A DNA stretch of 64,000 nt from Siphonodentalium dalli (taxonomy: Eukaryota > Mollusca > Scaphopoda > Gadilida > Siphonodentaliidae), in assembly GCA_032622095.1 (NCBI GenBank), contig CP136063.1, forward strand, positions 185,051,956 through 185,115,955, in the 5' to 3' direction. The stretch's first letter is position 1. Each line of letters begins with the position of its first letter. This document shows positions 11,138-22,539 of this stretch, in pieces. Position numbers and translations under genes: made by a program. The notes beneath the pieces are model-generated. The model was given only the letters and a program-made list of their open reading frames with translations. It did no database searches and had not been told where the DNA came from.

Positions 11138-14100
11138 ATGGTGATTATGTGGCCATATAGCGACAGCTTGTGCCACTAAATGTTCAAACTATACGAAATT
11201 TCCTTCAAAATTTGTCGATTTCTTATTTGCCACCCCCCCCCCCCCCCCATGATATCTGTAGGTTGTCAACCGACGGTCAACTGGTCCGGGTTTTCAGTAA
11301 GGCGGGTACAAATGATGATTATGTGGCCATATAGCGACAGCTTGTGCCACTAAATGTTCAAACTATACGAAATTTCCTTCAAAATTTGTCGATTTCTTAT
11401 TTGCCATCCCCCCAGGATATCCGTGGGTGGTCAACCGACGGTCAACTGGTCCGGGTTTTCAGTAAGGCGGGTACAAATGGTGATTATGTCGGCCATATAG
11501 CGACAGCTTGTGCCACTAAATGTTCAAACTATACGAAATTTCTTTCAAAATTTGTCGATTTCTTATTTGCCATCCCCCCAGGATATTCGTGGGTGGTCAA
11601 CCGACGGTCAACTGGTCCGGGTTTTCAGTAAGGCGGGTACAAATGGTGATTATGTGGCCATATAGCGACAGCTTGTGCCACTAAATGTTCAAACTATACG
11701 AAATTTCCTTCAAAATTTGTCGATTTCTTATTTGCCATCCCCCCAGGATATTCATGGGTGGTCAACCGACGGTCAACTGGTCCGGGTTTTCAGTAAGGCG
11801 GGTACAAATGGTGATTATGTGGCCATATAGCGGCAGCTTGTGCCACTAAATGTTCAAACTATACGAAATTTCCTTCAAAATTTGTCGATTTTTTATTTGC
11901 CATCCCCCCAGGATATCCGTGGGTGGTCAACCGACGGTCAACTGGTCCGGGTTTTCAGTAAGGCGGGTACAAATGGTGATTATGTGGCCATATAGCGACA
12001 GCTTGTGCCACTAAATGTTCAAACTATACGAAATTTCCTTCAAAATTTGTCGATTTCTTATTTGCCATCCCCCCAGGATATCCGTGGGTGGTCAACCGAC
12101 GGTCAACTGGTCCGGGTTTTCAGTAAGGCGGGTACAAATGGTGATTATGTGGCCATATAGCGACAGCTTGTGCCACTAAATGTTCAAACTATACGAAATT
12201 TCCTTCAAAATTTGTCGATTTCTTATTTGCCATCCCCCCATGATATCTGTAGGTGGTCAACCGACGGTCAACTGGTCCGGGTTTTCAGTAAGGCGGGTAC
12301 AAATGATGATTATGTGGCCATATAGCGACAGCTTGTGCCACTAAATGTTCAAACTATACGAAATTTCCTTCAAAATTTGTCGATTTCTTATTTGCCATCC
12401 CCCCAGGATATTCGTGGGTGGTCAACCGACGGTCAACTGGTCCGGGTTTTCAGTAAGGCGGGTACAAATGGTGATTATGTGGCCATATAGCGACAGCTTG
12501 TGCCACTAAATGTTCAAACTATACGAAATTTCCTTCAAAATTTGTCGATTTCTTATTTGCCATCCCCCCATGATATCTGTAGGTGGTCAACCGACGGTCA
12601 ACTGGTCCGGGTTTTCAGTAAGGCGGGTACAAATGATGATTATGTGGCCATATAGCGACAGCTTGTGCCACTAAATGTTCAAACTATACGAAATTTCCTT
12701 CAAAATTTGTCGATTTCTTATTTGCCATCCCCCCAGGATATTCGTGGGTGGTCAACCGACGGTCAACTGGTCCGGGTTTTCAGTAAGGCGGGTACAAATG
12801 GTGATTATGTGGCCATATAGCGACAGCTTGTGCCACTAAATGATCAAACTATACGAAATTTCCTTCAAAATTTGTCGATTTCTTATTTGCCATCCCCCCA
12901 TGATATCCGTGGGTTGTCAACCGACGGTCAACTGGTCCGGGTTTTCAGTAAGGCGGGTACAAATGGTGATTATGTGGCCATATAGCGACAGCTTGTGCCA
13001 CTAAATGTTCAAACTATACGAAATTTGTCGATTTCTTATTTGCCACCCCCCCCCCCCCCATGATATCTGTAGGTTGTCAACCGACGGTCAACTGGTCCGG
13101 GTTTTCAGTAAGGCGGGTACAAATGATGATTATGTGGCCATATAGCGACAGCTTGTGCCACTAAATGTTCAAACTATACGAAATTTCCTTCAAAATTTGT
13201 CGATTTCTTATTTGCCATCCCCCCAGGATATCCGTGGGTGGTCAACCGACGGTCAACTGGTCCGGGTTTTCAGTAAGGCGGGTACAAATGGTGATTATGT
13301 GGCCATATAGCGACAGCTTGTGCCACTAAATGTTCAAACTATACGAAATTTCCTTCAAAATTTGTCGATTTCTTATTTGCCATCCCCCCATGATATCTGT
13401 AGGTGGTCAACCGACGGTCAACTGGTCCGGGTTTTCAGTAAGGCGGGTACAAATGATGATTATGTGGCCATATAGCGACAGCTTGTGCCACTAAATGTTC
13501 AAACTATACGAAATTTCCTTCAAAATTTGTCGATTTCTTATTTGCCATCCCCCCAGGATATCCGTGGGTGGTCAACCGACGGTCAACTGGTCCGGGTTTT
13601 CAGTAAGGCGGGTACAAATGGTGATTATGTGGCCATATAGCGACAGCTTGTGCCACTAAATGTTCAAACTATACGAAATTTCCTTCAAAATTCGTCGATT
13701 TCTTATTTGCCATCCCCCCAGGATATTCGTGGGTGGTCAACCGACGGTCAACTGGTCCGGGTTTTCAGTAAGGCGGGTACAAATGGTGATTATGTGGCCA
13801 TATAGCGACAGCTTGTGCCACTAAATGATCAAACTATACGAAATTTCCTTCAAAATTTGTCGATTTCTTATTTGCCATCCCCCCATGATATCCGTGGGTT
13901 GTCAACCGACGGTCAACTGGTCCGGGTTTTCAGTAAGGCGGGTACAAATGGTGATTATGTGGCCATATAGCGACAGCTTGTGCCACTAAATGTTCAAACT
14001 ATACGAAATTTCCTTCAAAATTTGTCGATTTCTTATTTGCCATCCCCCCATGATATCTGTAGGTGGTCAACCGCCGGCAACTGGTCCGGGTTTTCAGTAA

Positions 14101-16230
14101 GGCGGGTACAAATGATGATTATGTGGCCATATAGCGACAGCTTGTGCCACTAAATGTTCAAACTATACGAAATTTCCTTCAAAATTTGTCGATTTTTTAT
14201 TTGCCATCCCCCCAGGATATCCGTGGGTGGTCAACCGACGGTCAACTGGTCCGGTTTTCAGTAAGGCGGGTACAAATGGTGATTATGTGGCCATATAGCG
14301 ACAGCTTGTGCCACTAAATGTTCAAACTATACGAAATTTTCTTCAAAATTTGTCGATTTCTTATTTGCCATCCCCCCAGGATATCCGTGGGTGGTCAACC
14401 GACGGTCAACTGGTCCGGGTTTTCAGTAAGGCGGGTACAAATGGTGATTATGTGGCCATATAGCGACAGCTTGTGCCACTAAATGTTCAAACTATACGAA
14501 ATTTCCTTCAAAATTTGTCGATTTCTTATTTGCCATCCCCCCATGATATCTGTAGGTGGTCAACCGACGGTCAACTGGTCCGGGTTTTCAGTAAGGCGGG
14601 TACAAATGATGATTATGTGGCCATATAGCGACAGCTTGTGCCACTAAATGTTCAAACTATACGAAATTTCCTTCAAAATTTGTCGATTTCTTATTTGCCA
14701 TCCCCCCAGGATATTCGTGGGTGGTCAACCGACGGTCAACTGGTCCGGGTTTTCAGTAAGGCGGGTACAAATGGTGATTATGTGGCCATATAGCGACAGC
14801 TTGTGCCACTAAATGTTCAAACTATACGAAATTTCCTTCAAAATTTGTCGATTTCTTATTTGCCATCCCCCCATGATATCTGTAGGTGGTCAACCGACGG
14901 TCAACTGGTCCGGGTTTTCAGTAAGGCGGGTACAAATGATGATTATGTGGCCATATAGCGACAGCTTGTGCCACTAAATGTTCAAACTATACGAAATTTC
15001 CTTCAAAATTTGTCGATTTCTTATTTGCCATCCCCCCAGGATATCCGTGGGTGGTCAACCGACGGTCAACTGGTCCGGGTTTTCAGTAAGGCGGGTACAA
15101 ATGGTGATTATGTGGCCATATAGCGACAGCTTGTGCCACTAAATGTTCAAACTATACGAAATTTCCTTCAAAATTTGTCGATTTCTTATTTGCCATCCCC
15201 CCAGGATATTCGTGGGTGGTCAACCGACGGTCACCTGGTCCGGGTTTTCAGTAAGGCGGGTACAAATGGTGATTATGTGGCCATATAGCGACAGCTTGTG
15301 CCACTAAATGATCAAACTATACGAAATTTCCTTCAAAATTTGTCGATTTCTTATTTGCCATCCCCCCATGATATCCGTGGGTTGTCAACCGACGGTCAAC
15401 TGGTCCGGGTTTTCAGTAAGGCGGGTACAAATGGTGATTATGTGGCCATATAGCGACAGCTTGTGCCACTAAATGTTCAAACTATACGAAATTTCCTTCA
15501 AAATTTGTCGATTTCTTATTTGCCATCCCCCCATGATATCTGTAGGTGGTCAACCGCCGGCAACTGGTCCGGGTTTTCAGTAAGGCGGGTACAAATGATG
15601 ATTATGTGGCCATATAGCGACAGCTTGTGCCACTAAATGTTCAAACTATACGAAATTTCCTTCAAAATTTGTCGATTTCTTATTTGCCATCCCCTCAGGA
15701 TATCCGTGGGTGATCAACCGACGGTCAACTGGTCCGGGTTTTCAGTAAGGCGGGTACAAATGGTGATTATGTGGCCATATAGCGACAGCTTGTGCCACTA
15801 AATGTTCAAACTATACGAAATTTCCTTCAAAATTTGTCGATTTCTTATTTGCCATCCCCCCATGATATCTGTAGGTGGTCAACCGACGGTCAACTGGTCC
15901 GGGTTTTCAGTAAGGCGGGTACAAATGATGATTATGTGGCCATATAGCGACAGCTTGTGCCACTAAATGTTCAAACTATACGAAATTTCCTTCAAAATTT
16001 GTCGATTTCTTATTTGCCATCCCCCCAGGATATTCGTGGGTGGTCAACCGACGGTCAACTGGTCCGGGTTTTCAGTAAGGCGGGTACAAATGGTGATTAT
16101 GTGGCCATATAGCGACAGCTTGTGCCACTAAATGTTCAAACTATACGAAATTTCCTTCAAAATTTGTCGATTTCTTATTTGCCATCCCCCCATGATATCT
16201 GTAGGTGGTCAACCGACGGTCAACTGGGGC
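11138..16230 (-). repeat. 165-bp satellite array, right arm of the foldback, about 31 monomers, inverted
   Basis: This is the same monomer in reverse orientation, joined to the left array with only a shared CAAAT word at about 11135. Rare variants recur together: CCGCCGGCAACTGG at 14071 and 15554, and TAAATGATCAAAC near 12837, 13823 and 15305. This indicates internal duplication of a nine-monomer block of about 1483 bp. Two monomers carry long C runs (about 11232-11250 and 13045-13060), and one at 13020 lacks about 18 bp. The open frame at 11344-11631 is only satellite read-through. Confidence 0.95.
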
Positions 16231-16310
16231 TAATGATCACGAAGGCGGTAGGAATCCTCGTTATAATAGCGTATTGTGATGATATGATATGTTTTCTTTT
16301 ATTTAAAATA

Positions 16311-16364
16311 CCATCGGATGGCAAATAGCGCATATCGGTAGAATCGCTATTTGCCATCCGATGG
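16311..16364. repeat. Terminal stem-loop of the foldback element, right end
   Basis: This is the mirror copy of the left terminal hairpin: 20-bp perfect arms CCATCGGATGGCAAATAGCG and complement around a 14-base loop, 15 bp inside the right terminus. Confidence 0.8.
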
Positions 16365-16379
16365 CGAATAGCCGCTGCC

Positions 16380-16388
16380 GAGATTGGT
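16380..16388. repeat. 9-bp target-site duplication, right copy (GAGATTGGT)
   Basis: This is an exact repeat of 6472-6480, abutting the right end of the foldback element. Confidence 0.9.
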
Positions 16389-17918
16389 CGGTAGTTTTCT
16401 GGATTACTGCGGTCCCCTTTTTTATGGATTGGGACTACGTTTGCTCGTTTCCATTCAGTTGGAAAATATGCTTCTTTAAGAAAACGATTGTATATTATAG
16501 AAAGGGGGGTGCTGAGACTGAGACAATTCTTCAGAATACGCGGGCTTATTTGGTCGGGTCCAGAGGCTTTGTCGGCTTTTGTTACTTTCAGGGCATTAAA
16601 AACGTCAATTTCACTAATTGGGATATTATTTAGCATGGGGGTGTTTGTCTCGTCGACAGGCGGGTCTGGCAGATCGTAGGTCATATTCAATGAGGCAATA
16701 TTGCAAAAATAATCATTTAGTACAGTTGCTTTCTCGTAATCTGAGGAAGAAACTATTCCATTCCTCGAGAGGGGCGGGACCCAATTAACTTTTTTGCGGG
16801 ACAGTTTGTTGAAAATCTTCCACCATTTTGAGTCGCCAGTTTCTGGATCTTGAAGGATTGATTCCATTTTTTGTATATGAATTTTCTTTGAAGTTTCGTA
16901 CTTCAGTAATTACTTCATTGCGGATTGTCCGATATTTTTGCCACATGGCTGGGGTGTTCCTAGCTTTTGCAGTTTTGTGTACCCTTTTCCGTTGTCTAAT
17001 GAGATACTTAACTCTCGGTGTCATCCATTCAGGCTCGTTCTGACGGCATTTGACAATTTTGCTGGGTACATATTTGACGATAAGATTATTCATATATGAT
17101 GTGAATGTTGAGCAGATTTCATCAGTTCCCAGGTTGTCAATTATTCGGTTCCAGTCACATGAACGAATTTCATTGTTTAAGGAAATAAAATTAGCCTCAT
17201 CATACATGTAAATAAGACGATTAAAAGATTTGCTTCCTTTCTGTTTGTCTTCGATTTCTATCGTGGCATATACCGGCACATGATAGCGGACTAGATCGGA
17301 AAAAAAGGGATCCAGGGTACCAGATCCTTTCAGTTCACATAGATCATTTATGAATATTAGATCTATTATGGTTTCAGAGTATTCTGTGAAGTTTGTGGAG
17401 TCGTGAATAACTTGTTTCAGATTACATTCTGCGACTATGGTTTGTACTTTCTTGTTTACAGGGTTGTATTGATTTTCATTAAAGTCTCCAGAGACAATTA
17501 GTTTGTGTGTGGGATTCGAATTTATGGTGTCACCGATGTTTTCTAATATGTTGTGCCAGCAATTCACATTTGGGGGGCGGTAAAAAAAACCAATCAACAC
17601 TCTTTCTCTCGGTAATATAACTTCAAGCCAAATGCTTTCTAAACCAGGTTTCTCGATATCTTTTCTGCGTGTATAGGCTAAATCGTTTTTGATATAAGCG
17701 ATCACGCCCCCACCTACACTGTCCGTTCCTACTCTGTCGGCTCGCTCGGGTTCGTGAAATCCGTGTATTAGTAAGTCATGCTGGTCCGTTTTATCGCTCA
17801 ACCAAGATTCCGTAAAGCCGCATATATCGTAATTTTGTATTTCGGTGGCAAGTATGTCGATTTTAGGGAGGAAACTTTGTACGTTCAAATGGAATAGTGA
17901 CAGTTGACCATTATTGGT

Positions 17919-17948
17919 GGGACCAGGATTTGGTTTAATATCACCAGA
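17919..17948 (-). other. 2A-like motif (SGDIKPNPGP) at the LINE ORF2 N-terminus
   Basis: The codons read SGDIKPNPGP, preceded by a hydrophobic LLIT. The 2A ribosome-skipping consensus is D(V/I)ExNPGP, and 2A-like sequences at this position are known from APE-type LINEs of marine invertebrates. Here the conserved Glu is Lys, so activity is doubtful. If active, it would separate the short N-terminal peptide from the endonuclease-RT protein. Confidence 0.6.
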
Positions 17949-18248
17949 AGTGATGAGAAGATGCCTGAACCAGAAGGGAATTCCAATTTGGGTATTGACC
18001 AAAAGATTGTGTCGGACGTTTTTTCGCGTAGATGTAGTTGAGATTTCAATTTTGTCGTTGTATCTCACCATAAACAGCATGAGTAAGGCCAGTAGTATTT
18101 CATTTTTACCAGCGCCCTTTAGTTGTAATCCAATGTAAAAGATGAGTAATTCCGATATCAATGGGTCGCATCTATGTTTTCGCTTAGCATAACGCGCGCG
18201 AGTATAGAACATGCCTACGCGTGAACGGTGCGCGTCAGCCAGGATCAT

Positions 18249-18680
18249 CGGTGTATATCTTAGTATATTTTAATTGGGTAGGCAGTTCGTTCCTGTCATC
18301 GGTTCGTCGGTTTGAGGCCTGAGTCAATAGCCGGGGATTGTATGAGTAATCATAAAGATGTAAGGATAGAGAGGGTGTGGCGATGGATGTAAGAATAAAG
18401 GTAATAATGATAAGCATGGTATAGAGATATACACACATGAAAGTAGAAAATCATAAACAGTTCTGAAAAAAATAATTATATACACTGCAATACTTATGTG
18501 TTTGTTTGTAAGTTCAATATATAAAACGGTGACCTATGATACCAATATTGTCGTGTGAATTAATTCTACCAATATTAGTACAGATTGTGCGAGCGTTTAT
18601 GGATGAGAATGATCAGATGTGAGCTTACAATGTGTAGTAAATGACGGACATCCGTGTGTAAATATATTATGTAACTAAAT
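18249..18680. other. Probable LINE 5' flank, unassigned
   Basis: This lies upstream (minus strand) of the LINE ORF2 start. No ORF1 with a recognisable domain was seen; the open frame at 18235-18438 has no family features. Confidence 0.35.
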
Positions 18681-18760
18681 TACGGATGTATTGTGATCAA
18701 ATTGGAAGTCCACTGGTTATATAACCAGTTGACTTCCATTTTGATCACAACACAACCGTA
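18681..18760. mobile_element. 80-bp perfect-centre inverted repeat, probable MITE remnant
   Basis: Two 40-bp arms meet with no loop at 18720/18721 (CTGGTTAT then ATAACCAG). The arms share TGTGATCAAA..TGGAAGTC and TACGG at the ends with a few mismatches. No target duplication was convincing. Confidence 0.55.
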
Positions 18761-19454
18761 ATGTACGTAGACATACAGTCCCAGACTTATCACCAATCGG
18801 TTACAATAATAATAGTATTCGTGTTTGGCGTGCATAACCAGGTGAAAGATCGGTCACTCTACGTGAGTACGAAGAACGATAACACAACATGGGCTTACGG
18901 TCGAAAGGGAGATAATTCTACGGTCGCCAGCGAGTGAAATAATCTCATATATGCATTATTTGACATCAATATACACTCTATATGGGCGTACAATGATGTT
19001 TTTAAAACAGTCCAATATGGGACTAGTTCCATACGAAATAAGCCAATAATGGCAATGTTGTGAATTGTTTAATCTACTTTTTTCGTCGGCATGACTTACC
19101 AGATTCACACTCTTTACAATATGTCGTCACTGCGGCCCGCGTCATTCAACGGAATAAAGGGTATAAGCTCACCATTGGAATATTTGAGAATCGAATAAGG
19201 CCAATGTGCATTTATGTGCATATTTAGGTCCAATATGAACCTATTTGTACGAGGATATGTTGACAACACATGGTATTTGTAGTTTTGTATTATAATCACA
19301 TTCAATCGATGCACCAAAAACAGCTGCACTGGAGAAAAACAATTGTCAATAAGGCCAACTTAGGTTAGTCGAATGTTTGTCCACATGATGCACAACTAGC
19401 TAACTACATGTAACTCGAGTCACAGTTTTGCACATTTTGATCTTTCTTGCATTT
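18761..19454. other. Unassigned DNA
   Basis: No supported gene or repeat structure was seen. Short open frames, such as 19114-19329 on the minus strand, lack any family feature. Confidence 0.4.
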
Positions 19455-19670
19455 TGTATTTAAAGTGATGTGAAGCACTCCGGTAGGGTTATCAAATATA
19501 AATTAGGAATTATCGTGCCCAAAGTATTATTATCATGTTATGTCTTTACGAATATTAATCCAAATTGACGATTCACACCATCATTATTATATGTTAATGT
19601 ATTATATTATATATTATATATAAATGCAATGACTATTGATGGCGAAATCATTTGTGTTAAATATTTCATA
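19455..19670 (+). repeat. Dispersed repeat shared with 53917-54095
   Basis: Blocks AAAGTGATGTGAAGCACTC, TTACGAATATTA and GCAATGACTATTGATGGCGA match in order with the segment near 53920-54090. The copies are diverged, with AT-rich indels between blocks. Confidence 0.6.
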
Positions 19671-19959
19671 GCAGCCATTGTCCTCCAGATCAGGGAATTT
19701 ACGATAATAAACTGTAACATTATAACTCTTTAATGTCAAGCTTTCGGACCGAGCTGGACCTTCATCAGGACAGTCGAAATATTAGAACTACATCTTCACA
19801 GTACAGCAATAATGCAAATGATTTCTGTACTGTCTCAAAATTTCAAACCTCATACTTACCCTTAGGTTAGAAAATTCTCCAACTGATGACCCTTTCAGTC
19901 CACAGTTCTGACCAAATGTAGTAAAATTATGGAATCCTATTATAGGGCCACTTGCTAAT

Positions 19960-20345
19960 GGCGCTTTCGGCGCACCTTTTGTCGCTTTCGGCGCTTTCGG
20001 CGCGCGCCGAAACATACCCTAATGGCGCACCTTGTGTCGCTTCCGGCGCGCGCCATTAGGGAGTGGACCTAATAGTATGCCTAATGGCGCTTTCGGCGCG
20101 CGCCGAAAGCGACAAAAAGTGCGCCATTAGTAACGCGCCGAAAGATGCGCTAATATCGCACATTTTGTCGCTTTCGGCGCGCGGCCGAAAGCGCCGAAAG
20201 CGACAAAAAGTGCGCCGAAAGCGACAAATAGTGCGCCGTAACGGCGCATATTTTTTCGCTTTCGGCGCTTTCGGCGCGTTACTAATGGCGCACTTTTTGT
20301 CGCGCGTGGCGCGCGGCGAAAGCGCCATTAGGAAGTGGCCCTAAT
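19960..20345. repeat. GC-rich repeat built from CGAAAGCG / CGCTTTCG words
   Basis: This stretch, GC-rich against an AT-rich background, is made of CGAAAGCGAC, GCGCCGAAAGC and their complements in both orientations, separated by TGCGCCATTAG-like spacers. It can fold extensively. Part of it reappears at 21553-21790 within the tandem duplication. Open frames inside it on both strands are repeat artefacts. Confidence 0.7.
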
Positions 20346-20958
20346 AGGATTCCATATAAAATAGTGCTTTCTTAACCTAATTAGCAGTTTTTTTATTAGT
20401 CACGGGGGAGGGACAACTTACAGGCAACGAAGCTTAAAATAAAAGGTCATAATATAAGAAAGACATGACTTATGTTAAAATTAACCTAATGAATATGTGA
20501 AAACATTCTGAAGAAATCTGGGGTAAATGATGTTTTTGAAGTAGTTATAAATTGAAGCATTTTTTAAATAAATAAATCAGAATCACCGAATATTGTTTTG
20601 TCTAGCCCACTTTTATTTTTTAAATAATGTTTTTACACAAATTTCACCACAAATGGCGTTACACACATTACATAAAAGGTTCTTTTTTTTCAAATGGCGG
20701 CCATTTTGAATCTATCCATATGCAAAAGGTATATATTCTAACAAATATATGGTCTGACACATATCCAATCCAAATAGATGCATAGCAAACAGTTTCATGT
20801 GAGGTTACTATAGGTATTAGCAATCCATAATGACTAGTTTTGTTTTGGCAAAACACATGTGTTTTTACCAAATTGGTTGCCATAGGTTTCAAGCTTCGGA
20901 ACGTTGCCCTTTCACAGTGATCGTGACCCTTGAGATCAGTACTGGCGGTCCGTTATGG

Positions 20959-21004
<46 letters not shown>

Positions 21005-21552
21005 TATATATATATAGATATATAGCTATATAGATATATATATATATATATATATAGAAGGTGACCCGACTTCGTCCGAGCTTTGACCTTGAATTGTCCA
21101 TTTTGAAGGTCAAGGTCAAGTGGGGTCACGATTTGACCAGTCCAAAACACTGCCCGGACAAAAGTACCCGACAAACGTGCCCGTCGAAATCCATCCGATT
21201 TTACCAGATTTGACCTTGAATTGATCATTTTGAAGGTCAAGGTCAGGTCGGGTCACGATTTGACCCATCCAAAACACCCAGTGGACAAAAGTGACCCTAT
21301 GTATAAAATTTCGTCGCAATCCCATCAAAATTGGCGATTTGACCTTGAAACGGGCAAATGAATATGCTTATGAGACTCCCCATACGAAAGTATCCCCACA
21401 TACAAAGTTTCATCGAAATCCCGTTATATTAGGGCGTTTGACCTTGAAATGACCCGATTTCAAGGTCAATGTCACGCCGCACGGGCAAATTAAACGGTTT
21501 ATGCCACTCCCCGGCCGAAGGTACCTCCACATACCAAGTTTCATCGAAATCC
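20104..21552 (+). repeat. 1.45-kb tandem duplication, copy 1
   Basis: It starts CGAAAGCGACAAAAAGTGCG at 20104 and runs to 21552, where the same sequence restarts. It holds the GC-rich repeat, an AT-rich unique part, the inverse dispersed repeat (about 20690-20950), a long TA microsatellite and a TCAAGGTCA-rich part. Compared with copy 2 it has a longer TA run and lacks an approximately 98-bp segment. Confidence 0.8.
20960..21055. repeat. TA microsatellite with GATATA interruptions
   Basis: About 48 TA dinucleotides broken by TAGA and TAGC steps. The homologous run in the second copy (22508-22536) is much shorter. Confidence 0.95.
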
Positions 21553-22504
21553 CGAAAGCGACAAAAAGTGCGCCATTAGTAACGCGCCGAAAGATGCGCT
21601 AATATCGCACATTTTGTCGCTTTCGGCGCGCGGCCGAAAGCGACAAAAAGTGCGCCGAAAGCGACAAATAGTGCGCCGTAACGGCGCATATTTTTTCGCT
21701 TTCGGCGCTTTCGGCGCGTTACTAATGGCGCACTTTTTGTCGCGCGTGGCGCGCGGCGAAAGCGCCATTAGGAAGTGGCCCTAATAGGATTCCATATAAA
21801 ATAGTGCTTTCTTAACCTAATTAGCAGTTTTTTTATTAGTCACGGGGGAGGGACAACTTAGAGGCAACGAAGCTTAAAATAAAAGGTCATAATATAAGAA
21901 AGACATGACTTATGTTAAAATTAACCTAATGAATATGTGAAAATTGGGAAAACATTCTGAAGAAATCTGGGGTAAATGATGTTTTTGAAGTAGTTATAAA
22001 TTGAAGCATTTTTTAAATAAATAAATCAGAATCACCGAATATTTTTTTGTCTAGCCCAATTTTATTTTTTAAATAATGTTTTTACACAAATTTCACCACA
22101 AATGGCGTTACACACATTACATAAAGGGTTCTTTTTGTTCAAATGGGGGCCATTTTGAATCTATCCATATGCAAAAGATATATATTCTAACAAATATATG
22201 GTCTGACACATATCCAATCCAAATAGATGCATAGCAAACAGTTTCATATGAGGTTACTAGGTATTAGCAATCCATAATTACTAGTTTTGTTTTGGCAAAA
22301 CACATGTGTTTTTTACCAAATTGGTTGCCATAGGTTTCAAGCTTCGGAACATATCCAAAATGACTTATAATGATGTTTTGTTCATGTGTCAATATAAAGA
22401 CAAATAATATGACGTAAAGTATTAAAAACAGCATCGTTTGACAATAACCTTGCCCTTTCACAGTAATCGTGACCCTTGAGATCAGTACTGGCGGTCCGTT
22501 ATGG

Positions 22505-22539
<35 letters not shown>

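Larger units (their letters stand above)
6481..16379. mobile_element. Giant foldback transposon with 165-bp satellite arms, inserted in the LINE
   Basis: The termini are inverted: 6481 starts GGAAGTGTCTATTCGCC and the complement of 16379 starts GGCAGCGGCTATTCGCC, with three mismatches in the first 9 bases and near identity afterwards. The inverted match continues through a terminal hairpin and an approximately 85-bp AT-rich spacer into two oppositely oriented arrays of a 165-bp monomer that meet at about 11137. The flanks are a perfect 9-bp direct repeat (6472-6480, 16380-16388). Removing the element plus one copy joins the LINE codons into NYRPISLLG in frame, so this is an insertion. No transposase or unique core is present. 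A 9-bp duplication with long, internally repetitive inverted repeats fits FB-like or MULE-like elements; Merlin-type is also possible. Confidence 0.88.
16380..18248 (-). pseudogene. CR1-like LINE ORF2, 5' part: AP endonuclease and first half of reverse transcriptase
   Basis: The minus-strand frame from Met 18248 has an N-terminal hydrophobic stretch and a 2A-like SGDIKPNPGP. It then has an apurinic endonuclease domain: LFHLNVQSFLPK, FTESWLS, GGGVIAYIKND, FFYRPPN, SGDFNENQ, IIDLIFIND. A basic linker follows, then the reverse transcriptase start (SGPDQISPRIL, FPTEWKRANVVPIHKKG, NYRPIS). The frame shifts once at a run of six A (plus-strand T run 16867-16872); the second frame covers 16867 down to 16380. 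The protein is cut at PIS by the foldback element and resumes at 6480. No upstream ORF1 was recognised. High coherence suggests a fairly young copy, or long-read indel error for the frameshift. Confidence 0.88.

Noticed and set aside
11344-11631. 95-codon open frame MPLNVQTIRNFLQNL in the satellite, also at 6553-6738 and 16122-16328
   Set aside because: It is read-through of the 165-bp monomer. It starts at the same point of the repeat each time and breaks with single-base changes. No sign of selection on the frame.
20056-20344. Open frames with APKAPKA or RRKRQKVRR composition
   Set aside because: They come from the CGAAAGCG word repeat and appear on both strands at once, typical of low-complexity DNA.
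20889-21240. Open frames with long YIYIYI runs (also 22264-22720, 27579-27804, 57642-57830)
   Set aside because: They are translations of TA microsatellites and flanking dispersed repeats.
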